Source: Phaeosaccion multiseriatum (taxonomy: Eukaryota > Ochrophyta, other classes). From it: 64,000 nucleotides of DNA. The translations under genes and the position numbers were made by a program. Below the pieces are notes generated by a model. That model did not search any database. It worked only from the letters and a program-made list of their open reading frames with translations, and was not told the origin of the DNA. Below are positions 62,650 through 64,000 of the stretch, piece after piece. Positions within the stretch are counted from its first letter, which is position 1, and the number at the start of each line of letters is the position of its first letter. The stretch covers positions 1,674,001 through 1,738,000 of the forward strand of contig OZ218955.1 in NCBI GenBank assembly GCA_965112735.1. Direction: 5' to 3'.

Positions 62650-64000
62650 CCCGACCCTCCTCTCACTCAGACGAAGGCCACTGCGAACGCCGCTCTTGAC
62701 TACACTCCGAACAACTTGAAACCGATTCTTGACCAGCTCGCTGCACGACGGGGACAACCAATTAACGGAAAGACTTACGTATCGTACTTACGTAAGGTTT
62801 CTCTTAATCGGAGCTCCAAGCTGTTGGACAAAAAGGGGTTCGCAAAGCACCTGACGTCATCCATCTCGGATTCCGAGACACGGGGCTCGTCAACCGCATA
62901 CGTGGCCTGGCAGTAAGGCTGATAGGCTGGTAGGCTGGTTGGTAGGCAGGCTGGTCGGCAGGCTGGCAGGCCGGCATCGTCACCACCGCCTGTACGGTAG
63001 AGTAGAAAAGACAAATTCCCACACAAGTGCTTGATCGCCAAGGCCAATGAGCCCCACACACCCGACCGGTGGACACGGTATACACTGTATACACGAGGCG
63101 GAGACTCTCGTCCCCTCCCCAAAGGAGCCTTGACAGGCTTACCAGTTACCAGCATCGTGGAGAGATGCGAGCACGTGGCCTCAGCAAGGGAGCCGGTAAG
63201 GGCTGACAAGAGGCAACCGAGGGGGTCGTCGCAGCCCCGCTGTGCCTCCTCCTCCTCCTCCTCCTCCTCCTCCTCCTGCTGCTGCTGCTGCTGCTGCTGT
63301 GAAAGTGGGGGCCAGCAAGTCCAGCTGGTAGTCCTGATAGACTGCGGCCCGAGGTTCGTAAGCTGTTTGCCCCCACTACCCCCAACCAAACCAAGTGCGC
63401 CCACGTACCACCCCGAAGATCAATCAGTGGGGGTGAAGGAGGGAGCCCCCCCCCCCCTGTGCCTATCCGTGGCCGGGCAGGACGGCAGATACTTGCAGCT
63501 CTGCCCAGCCTCTCCTCAGCTTCCTCTCCACCTCTTCTCAGTCCGGCGGTGTGGAGGAGAAGAGAGGCCACTCCTTCCATCCCACGCCACACGCTGTGTT
63601 GTTCGCGTTGCCCTAAATTACAAGGTGTGTCGCTGGAGGAGAATCGTCGCTGTCGGTACACACATTCAAAAATCAAAACTAGCGGGCTCCTTTGCAGCGA
63701 CGAAGCATGTGCTTGCTGAAAGTAGAAGCAGCTTCCATGCCCTGGAAGTCGTCCGGCCTACCCCCCCCCCCCCCCCGCTCGCTCGCCCGCTCGGCCAGAC
63801 TGCTTGTGGCACGAAGAGCAAGAGAAGAAGCTTGACGAGCAGCAGCTACACACACGCACTCTCCCTTCGGGGCGGGTGAGGGCATGGTGAAGACTGAAAG
63901 TCCCTCCATATTCCCTCGAGCAGCAACAAAGGCCAAACCATCGCCCTCTTTCCTTGTGCCTTACACCCCCATTATGTAGCTGCCCGCTGTTGCTCGAGGC
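62111..64000. other. Unresolved region at window end
   Basis: No gene could be assigned. A possible + strand exon follows the (CA)n run and CACTCAG at 62670 (reading TKATANAALDYTPNNLKP) and may end at a TTAC|GTAAGG donor near 62792. The opposite strand is equally open. Other contents: a (CTC)n(CTG)n run (63246-63300), a GGCTGGTAGGCTGG direct repeat (62918-62970) and a (C)16 run near 63762. Open frames on both strands at 63.0-63.9 kb show no family motif. Confidence 0.35.

Noticed and set aside
63031-63879. 282-codon plus ORF as a gene
   Set aside because: Ser/Cys runs from (CTC)(CTG) repeats, no recognised motif, and the opposite strand is equally open; not enough to call.

Overview
This is eukaryotic nuclear DNA. 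Genes are split by spliceosomal introns with GT-AG borders that keep reading phase, intergenic gaps are short, and both introns and exons are packed with simple repeats. Gene content points to a stramenopile, most likely a photosynthetic one of the eustigmatophyte/Nannochloropsis type: a fused animal-type ATP-citrate lyase, CX4CX9CX2H repeat proteins of the kind auto-named 'WRKY19-like' in heterokonts, and Gln/Ala/Gly/Glu runs. The lineage is an inference; there is no rRNA or plastid marker to confirm it.

Layout. 1-9501 (-): ATAD5/Elg1-type clamp-loader subunit, with its 3' end outside the window. 9799-14498 (-): ubinuclein/HPC2-like histone chaperone subunit. 14846-17046 (+): six-TM Frag1/DRAM/Sfk1 protein. 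18424-20613 (-) and 21060 to about 24.06 kb (+): head-to-head paralogues with CX4CX9CX2H repeats. 24-29 kb: poorly resolved, with one solid orphan ORF (26564-27310). 29028-29586 (+): SERF/4F5 small protein. 30201-35458 (-): KRI1 ribosome-biogenesis factor. 35611-40962 (+): a triosephosphate-isomerase-like domain followed in phase by an SMP-30/gluconolactonase domain, probably one fusion gene. 41.19-41.31 kb: a small TIR element. 42025-46292 (+): ATP-citrate lyase. 47608-59928 (-): very large P5B-type ATPase with 16 exons. 60407-62110 (+): NPPY-motif methyltransferase. 62.1-64 kb: unresolved.

The exon models for the recognised genes were built by hand from homology and splice consensus. For ATAD5, ubinuclein, Frag1, SERF, KRI1, TPI-SMP30, ACLY, the P5 ATPase and the methyltransferase every exon junction keeps phase, which is strong internal support.

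The most unusual signals are not genes. (1) A short DNA unit with core TATCACCAAC inside CTG/CAG runs recurs across the window in both orientations, in introns, intergenic DNA and coding exons, and is read in different frames (VGDTA, QLVIQQ, VSPTA). (2) Introns often begin with purine/GT tandem arrays that grow out of the 5' splice site and end with pyrimidine arrays at the 3' splice site, so several introns carry complementary arms that could fold the intron back. (3) A TPI-SMP30 fusion in which the TPI half lacks the usual phosphate-binding YGGSV loop.
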